A DNA stretch of 5,697 nucleotides from assembly GCA_022565415.1 (NCBI GenBank), contig JAIUMT010000225.1:1-5697 (forward strand), written 5' to 3'. The translations under genes and the position numbers were made by a program. The notes beneath the pieces were generated by a model. That model saw nothing but the letters and a program-made list of their open reading frames with translations, was not told where the DNA came from and ran no database searches. This document shows, one piece after another, positions 1 to 5,697 of this stretch (position 1 is the stretch's first letter; every line of letters begins with the position of its first letter). Source of the stretch: Balneolales bacterium (GTDB lineage: Bacteria > Bacteroidota > Rhodothermia > Balneolales > HLUCCA01).

Positions 1-947
1 CGAACGGCAGATACACGCATGGAGAAAACACGCATAACTTGTTCGTTCGATGGCTTTCGGGAATCGATTTGCAGGAAAAACGCACCATTATAATATCCGA
101 CACCGAGTTTTACAGCATCACGCGTCAGATGGATCGCCTCAAAGAAGAAGGATTTACCATTTTGGAGGTTCCGGCTTTGACTTTGGAAGGGTTCGCCGAA
201 CGTCTAAAAAATCTCATTAACGACGATACGGCGGCGGTAATGGTGTCGAGGGTGTACTTTGAAACCGCGCTCATAAACGAAAAACTCACCGCTGTGGGAC
301 AAATTTGCCAGGAAGCCGATATTCCGTTGATGATAGATGATTATCATGGTACAAATGTGGTTCCACTTTCAATTCGTGAGGCCGGTTTGGAGCATGCTTT
401 CGTGCTGATTGGAGGCTATAAATACCTGCAATGGGGCGAGGGGAACTGTTTTATGCGGTTTCCGGAAGACTGCAAGATGAGGCCTGTTGTAACAGGGTGG
501 TTTTCGGGATTTTCGAAACTAAAGGAAGGTCGGTCAGAAGGGTTTGTTCTATATGATGATTCCGATCTTCGCTTTGCCGGTGGCACATTCGACGGAGTTT
601 CCGCGTTTCGCGGGGCAGCTGTGGTTGAGTTTTTTCAGGAGCAGGGCCTCACTGCTGCGGTGTTGCACAAACTGTACCGGGAGCAGGTTGCCTACATGAA
701 ATACGAGTTTTTGAAATTGGGTTTGAGTCCGGAGAAGCTGAGGTTAACGCACGATTACCCGATTACAAAAGTGGGAGGTTTTTTGTCGTTAACGGGAGCA
801 GACGCTGGAAAATATTGGAAGGAGCTTAAACATCGGGGCGTTTTAACCGATTGTCGGGGCGATATTTTACGATTCGGAGTGGCTCCGTACCTGGTGACGG
901 CACAGATTGATGAGGCATTGCGAATATTGAAGGAAGTTGTGGAATAA
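1..947 (+). CDS. Kynureninase-like PLP-dependent enzyme (aminotransferase class V fold), 5' truncated by window edge
   Basis: Probable PLP-dependent fold-type I enzyme of the kynureninase/class V aminotransferase group. The frame is open to the left edge from the first full codon at position 3. The residues before any possible start (GRYTHGENTHN) fit the family's conserved N-terminal half, so the TTG at 39 is not the true start and the gene begins upstream. The Schiff-base lysine is visible in GGYKYLQWGEGN (AAA at 420-422). About 25 residues earlier, DDYHGTN supplies the cofactor-binding Asp and His that match the DLAHSAGN segment of kynureninases. GWFSGF corresponds to the kynureninase GWFGH segment but lacks its His. 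FAGGTFDGVSAFRG is the conserved block near the second active-site loop, and a C-terminal small domain follows. The stop is TAA at 945-947. The substrate is uncertain: no kyn or tryptophan-pathway neighbour is visible, so it could be a kynureninase or a related lyase or desulfurase-like enzyme. Confidence 0.8.
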   Translation, partial: NGRYTHGENTHNLFVRWLSGIDLQEKRTIIISDTEFYSITRQMDRLKEEGFTILEVPALTLEGFAERLKNLINDDTAAVMVSRVYFETALINEKLTAVGQICQEADIPLMIDDYHGTNVVPLSIREAGLEHAFVLIGGYKYLQWGEGNCFMRFPEDCKMRPVVTGWFSGFSKLKEGRSEGFVLYDDSDLRFAGGTFDGVSAFRGAAVVEFFQEQGLTAAVLHKLYREQVAYMKYEFLKLGLSPEKLRLTHDYPITKVGGFLSLTGADAGKYWKELKHRGVLTDCRGDILRFGVAPYLVTAQIDEALRILKEVVE

Positions 948-963
948 GGTGGGTAAACTTTTA

Positions 964-998
964 ACGTGAAATTTGTGCAGGTTTTGTAAGATTCACGT
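964..998. repeat. 7-bp inverted repeat with 21-nt loop (alternative second right arm)
   Basis: ACGTGAA at 964-970 is the exact reverse complement of TTCACGT at 992-998. The left arm shifted slightly, GTGAAA at 966-971, can also pair with TTTCAC at 1001-1006, so two mutually exclusive stems are possible. It lies 17 bases after the stop of the upstream enzyme. The long loop and the lack of a following T-run argue against an intrinsic terminator. It could be a 3' end structure, a split operator, or chance. Confidence 0.35.
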
Positions 999-1169
999 GC
1001 TTTCACCACTCTATATAAACGGAGAGGATGAACTAAGGGTTTACTTGACTTAAAACCTTGAGTTGATCTTTCCCGGTGAAGAAAGCTTTAATTAACCAGA
1101 ATATTTGGATGTTTAAATGCCGGAGCAATAACAAAACCGCAGAATTGCGCATCTGCTCGATTATTTAGT

Positions 1170-1213
1170 TTTTGCAAATAGGCAGAAGAATGGCAAATAA
1201 TTGGTTTTGCAAA
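1170..1213. repeat. Two copies of the TTTTGCAAA element upstream of recA
   Basis: The 9-mer TTTTGCAAA occurs at 1170-1178 and again at 1205-1213, 35 bases apart. Each copy contains the perfect 8-bp palindrome TTTGCAAA. The second sits in a longer imperfect palindrome, GGTTTTGCAAAGCC (1203-1216), and a partial GGCAAAT lies between them. Both copies are upstream of the candidate recA promoter, where operator sites would be expected, but a 9-mer of low complexity in AT-rich DNA can recur by chance. No regulator can be named. Confidence 0.5.
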
Positions 1214-1232
1214 GCCATACAGAAATTACCTA

Positions 1233-1260
1233 TTGACAACTGAGAATTTATACATATTTT
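1233..1260 (+). promoter_or_regulatory. Candidate recA operon promoter
   Basis: A perfect TTGACA lies at 1233-1238. TATTTT follows at 1255-1260 with a 16-base spacer, acceptable for a sigma-70-type promoter. Read against the Bacteroidota primary-sigma consensus (TTG, about 19-21 bases, then TAnnTTTG), the TTG at 1233-1235 is 19 bases from TATTTTAT at 1255-1262, which matches only partly. It lies about 40 bases before the recA ATG and is the best promoter-like arrangement in the gap. The downstream box overlaps the 11-bp tandem repeat, so a protein bound there could affect polymerase access. This rests on inspection only. Confidence 0.4.
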
Positions 1261-1268
1261 ATACATAT
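1247..1268. repeat. Perfect 11-bp tandem direct repeat in the recA leader/promoter
   Basis: TTTATACATAT at 1247-1257 is immediately repeated at 1258-1268 with no mismatch or spacer. The 11-base period is about one helical turn, so both copies present the same face of the DNA. The repeat overlaps the candidate promoter and ends 30 bases before the recA ATG. Further ATACA copies lie at 1217-1221 and 1281-1285. It may be an operator for an SOS-type or other repressor, or simply replication slippage in AT-rich DNA. It does not match the known gamma-proteobacterial or Gram-positive LexA box sequences. Confidence 0.7.
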
Positions 1269-1298
1269 AATTTTTACTTCATACAAAATAGCATAACT

Positions 1299-2375
1299 AT
1301 GGCAAATGTTAATGGAAATCCAGACCGCTTAAAGGCGATTGATCTGGCGCTTGGGCAAATTGAGAAGCAGCACGGAAAAGGTACGATAATGCGTCTGGGC
1401 GACCGTCCGGTCATGAATATCGATACGATATCCACCGGATCGATGGCTATCGATTATTGTTTGGGAGTTGGTGGTGTACCCCGCGGACGCGTAATTGAGA
1501 TTTATGGTCCGGAATCTAGTGGTAAAACAACACTTGCTCTGCACATTATTGCCGAAGCTCAAAAAGCAGGCGGACATGCTGCATTTATTGATGCAGAGCA
1601 CGCTTTTGATGCTAAGTATGCTAAAAATCTGGGTATCAACACCGAAGAGATGCTGATTTCTCAGCCAGATAGTGGTGAGCAGGCCCTTGAAATTGCGGAA
1701 GCTTTAATCAGGTCGGGTGCCCTTGATGTCGTTGTAATTGACTCCGTTGCTGCATTGGTGCCTCGAGCTGAGCTTGAAGGTGAGATGGGCGACTCGCACG
1801 TGGGTCTTCAGGCACGATTGATGTCTCAGGCGCTTCGGAAGTTAACCGGGGTTGTAAACAAAACCAGAACAGCGGTAATCTTTATTAACCAGATTCGTGA
1901 AAAAATCGGGGTTATGTTTGGGAGTCCGGAAACGACTACTGGTGGGCGTGCGCTGAAGTTTTACTCCTCTGTGCGTATCGATATTCGCCGTATTGGGGCA
2001 CTCAAGAAAGGTGATGAAGTTGTTGGTAACCGTACTAGGGTGAAGATTGTTAAGAACAAAGTTGCCCCACCATTCCGCGAGGCTGAATTCAATATCATGT
2101 ATGGAAAAGGAGTTTCCCGAATCGCCGAGTTACTTGATATGGCTGTTGATTTAGAAATTATCGAGAAAAGAGGTAGCTGGTATCGGTATGATGGTGAGCC
2201 AATTGGTCAGGGAGCCGACTCGGCTATGCAATTCTTGGAAGAAGATCCGGAATTAAACAAGAAAATCGAGGGTATGGTACGAGCGAATTTATTTCCCGAT
2301 CTGGATACCCCTGATGAGAAAGTCGCCGAGATAGAAGAAAAAATCGGTAAAAAGTCTAAGAAAGTTGAAGCGTAA
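1299..2375 (+). CDS. recA: Recombinase RecA
   Basis: RecA forms ATP-dependent filaments on single-stranded DNA for homologous recombination and, where LexA exists, promotes its self-cleavage. I chose the ATG at 1299, giving 358 aa (MANVNGNPDRLKAID...). A longer reading from TTG 1233 adds 22 residues rich in Tyr and Phe that do not look like RecA and lie across the promoter repeats. Visible landmarks are the Walker A motif GPESSGKT (70-77), the catalytic Glu in DAEHAFD (E100), the Walker B-like DVVVIDSVAAL (143-153), loop L1 EGEMGDSHVG (160-169), and the L2 region starting INQIREKIGVMFGSPETTTG (196-215). The length is normal and nothing is broken. The C-terminus is mixed: an acidic stretch after LFPDL, then a Lys-rich end, GKKSKKVEA, unlike the purely acidic tail of E. 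coli RecA. There is no clear Shine-Dalgarno before the ATG. It is the first gene of the overlapping cluster, and the 11-bp tandem repeat just upstream may regulate it. Confidence 0.98.
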   Translation: MANVNGNPDRLKAIDLALGQIEKQHGKGTIMRLGDRPVMNIDTISTGSMAIDYCLGVGGVPRGRVIEIYGPESSGKTTLALHIIAEAQKAGGHAAFIDAEHAFDAKYAKNLGINTEEMLISQPDSGEQALEIAEALIRSGALDVVVIDSVAALVPRAELEGEMGDSHVGLQARLMSQALRKLTGVVNKTRTAVIFINQIREKIGVMFGSPETTTGGRALKFYSSVRIDIRRIGALKKGDEVVGNRTRVKIVKNKVAPPFREAEFNIMYGKGVSRIAELLDMAVDLEIIEKRGSWYRYDGEPIGQGADSAMQFLEEDPELNKKIEGMVRANLFPDLDTPDEKVAEIEEKIGKKSKKVEA

Positions 2376-3075
2376 GCCGAAACCTGAATTATTTGAAGAC
2401 GAACGCAGGCAACAGATCATTGATCAGTTGCCTGCTGTTGTTTCAAAGATAGAGGTTCAAAAGAAAGATTCGGGGCGTTTCTCAGTTTTTATAGATGGGA
2501 GTACGTTTCTATTTGGGTTACCAATCCACCTATGCGAGCGAATTGGTATTTCGAAAGGCTTCCAACTAAACGAAGCTAATATCAATCAAATAGAATCGGA
2601 GATTCTACGTGATTCCATCAGGAGTTGGCTATTACAGCTACTTGCCAAGCGTACCTATTCGCGCAAACAACTCGAAAGAAAATGCAAGGAAGCCGATTAC
2701 AACACTCTGGTAACCAACGATATTTTAAACGAATTCGAAGATCGAAAATGGATTGACGATGAAGCTTACGCCAGGGCATTTGTTCGCGACAAATCGGAAT
2801 TTCAACGCTGGGGCCCAGCCAAAATTCGGCAACATTTACAGAAAAATGGGATAAGTAAAGATATTGCGACAAGAATAATCCCTGAACTTATTGGGAAAGA
2901 TGACCAAAAACAGACAATATCAACTCTTATTGAAAAACGAAAAAGACACTTTCTCAGAGAGCAGGATTTGTTAAAGAGAAAGAAAAAAATGATTGACTAC
3001 CTTCTGCGAAAAGGATATGATTCTAACATTGTATTCGGCAGCATCGACACGTTGATTAACAACTTATCAGAATGA
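2365..3075 (+). CDS. recX: Regulatory protein RecX
   Basis: RecX proteins bind RecA filaments and modulate, usually inhibit, their activity. This 236-aa protein is longer than the approximately 150-170 aa of E. coli-type RecX. It has an N-terminal domain with KIEVQKKDSGRFSVFIDG (28-45), as in the long RecX forms of several phyla, followed by the helical RecX repeats. LLAKRTYSRKQLERK (92-106) is the first-repeat signature. WIDDEAYARAFVRD (129-142) with the following GPAKIRQHLQKNGIS (150-164) is the core, and KMIDYLLRKGYDSNIV (208-223) is the last repeat. The start is the TTG at 2365, 11 nt inside recA. An in-frame TAG at 2332 limits extension and no ATG lies before the RecX core. A second TTG at 2428 would remove 21 charged residues and remains possible. 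No Shine-Dalgarno is visible, suggesting translation coupled to recA termination. The stop TGA overlaps the next ATG. Confidence 0.92.
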   Translation: MKRKPKPELFEDERRQQIIDQLPAVVSKIEVQKKDSGRFSVFIDGSTFLFGLPIHLCERIGISKGFQLNEANINQIESEILRDSIRSWLLQLLAKRTYSRKQLERKCKEADYNTLVTNDILNEFEDRKWIDDEAYARAFVRDKSEFQRWGPAKIRQHLQKNGISKDIATRIIPELIGKDDQKQTISTLIEKRKRHFLREQDLLKRKKKMIDYLLRKGYDSNIVFGSIDTLINNLSE

Positions 3076-4136
3076 AAAATTTAACGATTGAGCGCTTTTT
3101 TAAAGGGTTGTTAACACTGGTGTTAATCACCTTAACACTGCTATTGCTCTATCGTTTCTCAACATTGGTTGCTTATATAGCAATAGCATTGGTTTTTTCG
3201 TACCTGTTCGAGCCCATTGTTAATAGAATGCAAGTTGCAGGCTTTAAACGCACCAATGCTGTAATATTGGTGGTGGCCTCTTTCATTCTTCTAATAGTTT
3301 GGGCATCTACCTCAATTGCACCAACAATCGGAAGTCAGGTAATTTTATTGGCAAGCCAGCTCAATATCGACACACTGAATACAATTGCCGCCCAAATTGA
3401 AAGAGAACTAATTATTCATATACCTTTCATTAATGAAGGCCAAATTCAAGAAGCATTGTCGCGCGTTACAAATCGAATATTTGATTTCGGCGACTTTCAA
3501 GACACCTTTACCAACATTTTCGGAATATTTGCAAACATCTTTACAGCAGCGTTAATCATTCCATTTGCAACATTCTTCTTTTTGAAAGACGGAAGTAAAC
3601 TTCGACGACAAGTACTTGAGCTGGTTCCAAATAAATTCTTCGAAACCACTCTTACCATCATCAACAAAATTGAGACCCGACTTATTCTGTACTTCAAAGG
3701 CGTTTTGATTCAGTCGACCCTGGTCGCACTAATATCTTATTTGATGTTATCTCTGGCCGGACTAAACAATGCGTTAGCCGTAGGAGTAGCCGTTGGTCTG
3801 GCTAATACAATTCCTTATTTTGGTCCGATAATCGGATATATACTTTCAATTATCATCGCCATATTCGAAACTGGCGACTTCTCCCTGGTACCCTATTGCA
3901 TCGGAGCAATTATGGTCGCTCAAATTGTCGATAATGTAGTTTTGCAACCCATGATTTTTAGCAAATCAGCGGATATTCATCCTCTGTATATCCTTTTCAT
4001 TATTATGATTGGAGCAGAATTGGCGGGCTTGGTAGGAATGTTACTAGCCATTCCTACAGCCACAATCATTCGAATAACTATTACTGAAATAAACTGGAGT
4101 CTTAAAAACTATTATGTTTTCAAATCAGAGAACTAA
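3072..4136 (+). CDS. AI-2E family (TqsA/PerM-like) membrane protein
   Basis: This is an inner-membrane protein of the AI-2E/UPF0118 family. Members have been linked to autoinducer-2 export, ion antiport or sporulation signalling, so the substrate here is unknown. It is 354 aa, the normal size. Hydrophobic segments lie near residues 11-28, 31-50, 62-82, 147-171, 206-229, 230-265, 273-293 and 304-335. A soluble, amphipathic region sits between the third and fourth (about 90-145), the family pattern. Signature stretches are FFFLKDG (168-174), NTIPYFGPIIG (245-255), VDNVVLQPMIFSKSADIHPL (286-305) and the GAELAGLVGMLLAIPTA end (314-330). The ATG at 3072 overlaps the recX TGA as ATGA, which supports coupling. 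The gene overlaps the next one by 23 nt. Nothing in the sequence ties it to RecA function, and I read its position as operon organisation rather than shared biochemistry. Confidence 0.93.
   Translation: MKNLTIERFFKGLLTLVLITLTLLLLYRFSTLVAYIAIALVFSYLFEPIVNRMQVAGFKRTNAVILVVASFILLIVWASTSIAPTIGSQVILLASQLNIDTLNTIAAQIERELIIHIPFINEGQIQEALSRVTNRIFDFGDFQDTFTNIFGIFANIFTAALIIPFATFFFLKDGSKLRRQVLELVPNKFFETTLTIINKIETRLILYFKGVLIQSTLVALISYLMLSLAGLNNALAVGVAVGLANTIPYFGPIIGYILSIIIAIFETGDFSLVPYCIGAIMVAQIVDNVVLQPMIFSKSADIHPLYILFIIMIGAELAGLVGMLLAIPTATIIRITITEINWSLKNYYVFKSEN
4096..4099 (+). promoter_or_regulatory. Possible Shine-Dalgarno for the LD-carboxypeptidase
   Basis: GGAG lies 14 bases before the ATG at 4114, inside the end of the AI-2E gene. 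The spacing is longer than ideal, but this is the only junction in the cluster with a recognisable purine-rich site. It is also the junction where the overlap is too long for simple stop-start reinitiation, so the site may matter for choosing this start. Confidence 0.3.
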
Positions 4137-5058
4137 ACTGATTAAACCCAAACGATTACCCAAAAACGGAACTATTGCGGTTACAGCACCGGCTACTACA
4201 CCAGACGAGTCGTTACTGAATTTAGGTGTGCGGTACCTGGAGAAATTAGGTTACACGGTAAAAGTGGGGAAAACGTGTACTAGTAAACTCGAATACCTGG
4301 CCGGCGACGACAAACTGCGCGCCTCCGAATTGGTCGGCTTCTTTGAAGATCCTCAGGTAGATGCGATTATGTGCGCACGGGGTGGATACGGAGGCATGCA
4401 CTTGCTTCCACTCATCGATTTTAAGAAAATCGCTGATAACCCAAAGCTATTTATCGGGTTCAGTGACATAACCGCTCTAGAATGGGCAATTTTAGCGCGA
4501 TGTAATATGGTAACTGTATCTGGTGGTATGGTAGCCTCCGATATGGGTTACGAAGACATCGACCCCGTATTTGAATCCAAATTCTGGGATTTATTAGATA
4601 CAGGCTTAATTGACATCACACTCCCGTATCAACACGAACAGCGGCAAACGATAGAAGGAAGTATTCTTCCCGGGACACTTGCTGTAGCCGCAAAACAAAT
4701 GGGATCGCCCTACTTTCCAGACATGACAGACCGTGTATTGGTATTTGAAGATGTTGATGAACCAATGCATAAAGTTGAAGGCTACCTCAGACAGTTTGCA
4801 CTTTCTGGCTCATTCGATAACGTAAAGGGAATAGTCTTTGGAGAATTCTCAGCACCAGATTCAGAATCGTACAAAGATGTTCCGTCCCTGGAAACCATCT
4901 TCAAACGGGTTTTAGAGCCATATAATATCCCATTCGCTACCGGATTAAACTACGGTCATATAGATGCGAAAATTTCTTTGCCTGTGGGAGTTCCAATATC
5001 TTTATCTTTAGGTCCTGTAACTACAATACGTTCAACAGGCTCCATTTTCGAAAATTGA
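4114..5058 (+). CDS. LD-carboxypeptidase, peptidase family S66 (LdcA-like)
   Basis: S66 LD-carboxypeptidases are cytosolic serine peptidases that remove the terminal D-Ala from murein tetrapeptides during cell-wall recycling. The related microcin-immunity protein MccF shares the fold. This protein is 314 aa, typical in length. It has the N-terminal KNGTIAVTAPA strand (17-27), CARGGYGG (87-94) and IGFSDITAL (114-122) with the expected nucleophile Ser117. FEDVDEP (211-217) carries the expected Glu212, and LNYGHIDAKISLPVGV (278-293) carries His282, so the Ser-Glu-His set is complete. There is no signal peptide, consistent with a cytosolic enzyme. Two stretches differ from common LdcA sequences: SGG at 136-138 instead of HGP, and PGTL at 186-189 instead of GGNL. 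The start ATG at 4114 lies 23 nt inside the AI-2E gene, and the stop overlaps the purN start as TTGA. Confidence 0.92.
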   Translation: MFSNQRTKLIKPKRLPKNGTIAVTAPATTPDESLLNLGVRYLEKLGYTVKVGKTCTSKLEYLAGDDKLRASELVGFFEDPQVDAIMCARGGYGGMHLLPLIDFKKIADNPKLFIGFSDITALEWAILARCNMVTVSGGMVASDMGYEDIDPVFESKFWDLLDTGLIDITLPYQHEQRQTIEGSILPGTLAVAAKQMGSPYFPDMTDRVLVFEDVDEPMHKVEGYLRQFALSGSFDNVKGIVFGEFSAPDSESYKDVPSLETIFKRVLEPYNIPFATGLNYGHIDAKISLPVGVPISLSLGPVTTIRSTGSIFEN

Positions 5059-5648
5059 AAAAAAATTTAGTGGTTCTGGCCTCAGGATCCGGATCTAACT
5101 TACAAGCACTAATCGACGCCACTATTTCTGGCAAACTCGATGCAAATATTACTGGCTTCATAGCCAGTAAACCGGGAATCGGTGCCATCTCCAGAGCCGA
5201 AAAAGCCGGCATCCCATCTTGCGTGATTAATCGCACAAGTTTCGAAACCGAAAATGAATTTGCAAATTCTCTGCTAACAGCATTTCGAGACTTGCGTGCC
5301 GATTACATTATTCTCGCCGGCTACCTTATCAAAATTCCTGTAAATGTCATACAAAAATGGGAGAGTCGAATTATTAATATTCACCCTTCCCTGTTACCAG
5401 ACTACGGTGGCAAAGGATTTTACGGACTGAATGTTCACCGCGCCGTTATTCGCGACAAACAGAAATTTAGTGGATGCACCGTCCACATTGTTAACGAAGA
5501 ATTTGATAAAGGTCCGATTCTCGCCCAACGTTCTGTGCCAGTTCTCGAAAACGACACCCCTGAGTCACTTGCTGCACGTGTTTTAGAACAAGAACACATC
5601 CTGTTACCCCAAACCATCCAACAGCTGATTAAAAAAACCTTCCCATGA
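5055..5648 (+). CDS. purN: Phosphoribosylglycinamide formyltransferase (GAR transformylase, PurN)
   Basis: PurN transfers a formyl group from 10-formyltetrahydrofolate to glycinamide ribonucleotide, the third step of de novo purine synthesis, in the cytosol. The protein has 197 aa, normal for the single-domain bacterial enzyme. The phosphate/GAR-binding ASGSGSNLQAL is at 9-19. The catalytic INIHPSLLP block (107-115) gives Asn108 and His110. GCTVHIVNEEFDKGPILAQ (140-158) supplies the catalytic Asp151. The residues after LLP, DYGGKGFYGLNVH (116-128), form the longer loop seen in Bacteroidota-type PurN rather than the shorter PG..TH form of E. coli. I chose the TTG at 5055 because it restores the conserved N-terminus MKKNLVVLASGSGSN. 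The GTG at 5070 would cut into the first strand. TTG overlaps the previous stop as TTGA and no Shine-Dalgarno is visible. Its own TGA overlaps the next ATG. Confidence 0.96.
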   Translation: MKKNLVVLASGSGSNLQALIDATISGKLDANITGFIASKPGIGAISRAEKAGIPSCVINRTSFETENEFANSLLTAFRDLRADYIILAGYLIKIPVNVIQKWESRIINIHPSLLPDYGGKGFYGLNVHRAVIRDKQKFSGCTVHIVNEEFDKGPILAQRSVPVLENDTPESLAARVLEQEHILLPQTIQQLIKKTFP

Positions 5649-5697
5649 GCACCGCTTCCGTTACCCCTTTAAACATCAATCCTACTACGATAAAACG
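5645..5697 (+). CDS. purH: Start of a further gene, probably purH (bifunctional AICAR formyltransferase/IMP cyclohydrolase), 3' truncated by window edge
   Basis: An ATG at 5645 overlaps the purN stop as ATGA and opens a frame of 17 codons that runs off the right edge (MSTASVTPLNINPTTIK, then CG that could begin Arg). The stop-start overlap repeats the pattern of the upstream junctions, which supports a real gene. The last residues, IK plus probable R, match how PurH proteins begin their conserved IKRALISVSDK segment after a short variable leader. purH also commonly follows purN, and the two enzymes catalyse the two folate-dependent transformylations of IMP synthesis. With only three informative residues the purH name rests mainly on context. 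That a gene starts here is more certain than which gene it is. Confidence 0.55.
   Translation, partial: MSTASVTPLNINPTTIK

Larger units (their letters stand above)
948..1298. other. 351-base non-coding gap upstream of recA
   Basis: I see no convincing gene on either strand here. The left third (960-1085) holds several weak potential hairpins. They are ACGTGAA/TTCACGT at 964-998, a bulged GGTTT/AAACC stem between about 1035 and 1060, and CTTTC/GAAAG at 1068-1085. None is followed by a proper T-run, so no terminator is called for the upstream enzyme. A further weak stem, GCAGA/TCTGC at 1139-1156, has a T-rich tail (TTATTTAGTTTTT) but only five base pairs. The right part (1169-1298) becomes very AT-rich and carries the repeated elements and candidate promoter listed separately, consistent with a recA control region. 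Confidence 0.7.

Noticed and set aside
39..41. TTG 39 as the start of the kynureninase-like gene
   Set aside because: The frame stays open to the left edge and the residues before it look like conserved family sequence, so the gene is truncated by the window.
755..1009. Minus-strand open frame of 84 codons across the end of the kynureninase-like gene
   Set aside because: Mostly antisense to a well-supported gene, with no recognisable domain or initiation signal. It is best explained as a shadow of that gene.
1021..1036. GGAGAGG directly followed by ATG AAC TAA, resembling a leader peptide start
   Set aside because: The peptide would be two residues long and the purine-rich site abuts the ATG. 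Nothing downstream resembles an attenuator.
1139..1173. GCAGA/TCTGC hairpin with a T-rich tail as a rho-independent terminator
   Set aside because: The stem has five base pairs with an eight-base loop, and the T-run is interrupted and displaced from the stem. Too weak to call.
1233..1298. Extended RecA N-terminus starting at TTG 1233
   Set aside because: The 22 extra residues are Tyr/Phe-rich, unlike any RecA leader. They are encoded by the promoter and tandem-repeat DNA, while the ATG at 1299 gives a typical RecA start.
948..1298. Possible riboswitch or SOS box in the recA upstream gap
   Set aside because: I could not match any known riboswitch core, and neither the CTG-N10-CAG nor the GAAC-N4-GTTC LexA box pattern is present. 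Only the repeats themselves can be supported.
5021..5236. Minus-strand open frame of 71 codons across the LD-carboxypeptidase/purN junction
   Set aside because: Antisense to two confident genes and without family resemblance. The other minus-strand frames inside recA, recX, the AI-2E gene and purN were rejected for the same reason.

Overview
The window looks like a chromosomal housekeeping segment of a moderate- to low-GC Gram-negative bacterium. It most resembles the Balneolota/Rhodothermota side of the Bacteroidota superphylum. That placement is inferred from three things: a long RecX with an N-terminal extension, almost no Shine-Dalgarno sequences, and a recA-recX cluster continuing into an AI-2E family protein, an LD-carboxypeptidase and purine genes. 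It was not tested by any search.

Layout: all genes lie on the + strand. Positions 1-947 hold the 3' part of a kynureninase-like, PLP-dependent fold-type I enzyme whose start lies off the left edge. A 351-base non-coding gap (948-1298) follows. It contains inverted repeats, two copies of a TTTTGCAAA element, a candidate promoter and a perfect 11-bp tandem repeat just before recA. From 1299 to the right edge the genes are packed without any gap: recA, recX, an AI-2E family membrane protein, an LD-carboxypeptidase (S66), purN and the first 17 codons of what is probably purH. Each junction overlaps, by 11, 4, 23, 4 and 4 nt.

How they work together: RecA is the recombinase and RecX its usual modulator, so that pairing is functional. 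The membrane protein of unknown substrate and the peptidoglycan-recycling peptidase have no obvious link to RecA. PurN and PurH perform two formyl-transfer steps of de novo IMP synthesis. The overlaps suggest one co-transcribed, translationally coupled unit driven from the gap upstream of recA, so the purine genes may share recA's transcription.

I found no mobile element, CRISPR array, tRNA or rRNA, and no evidence of an undescribed defence or metabolic system. The points most worth a second look are the repeat architecture upstream of recA and the gapless operon.
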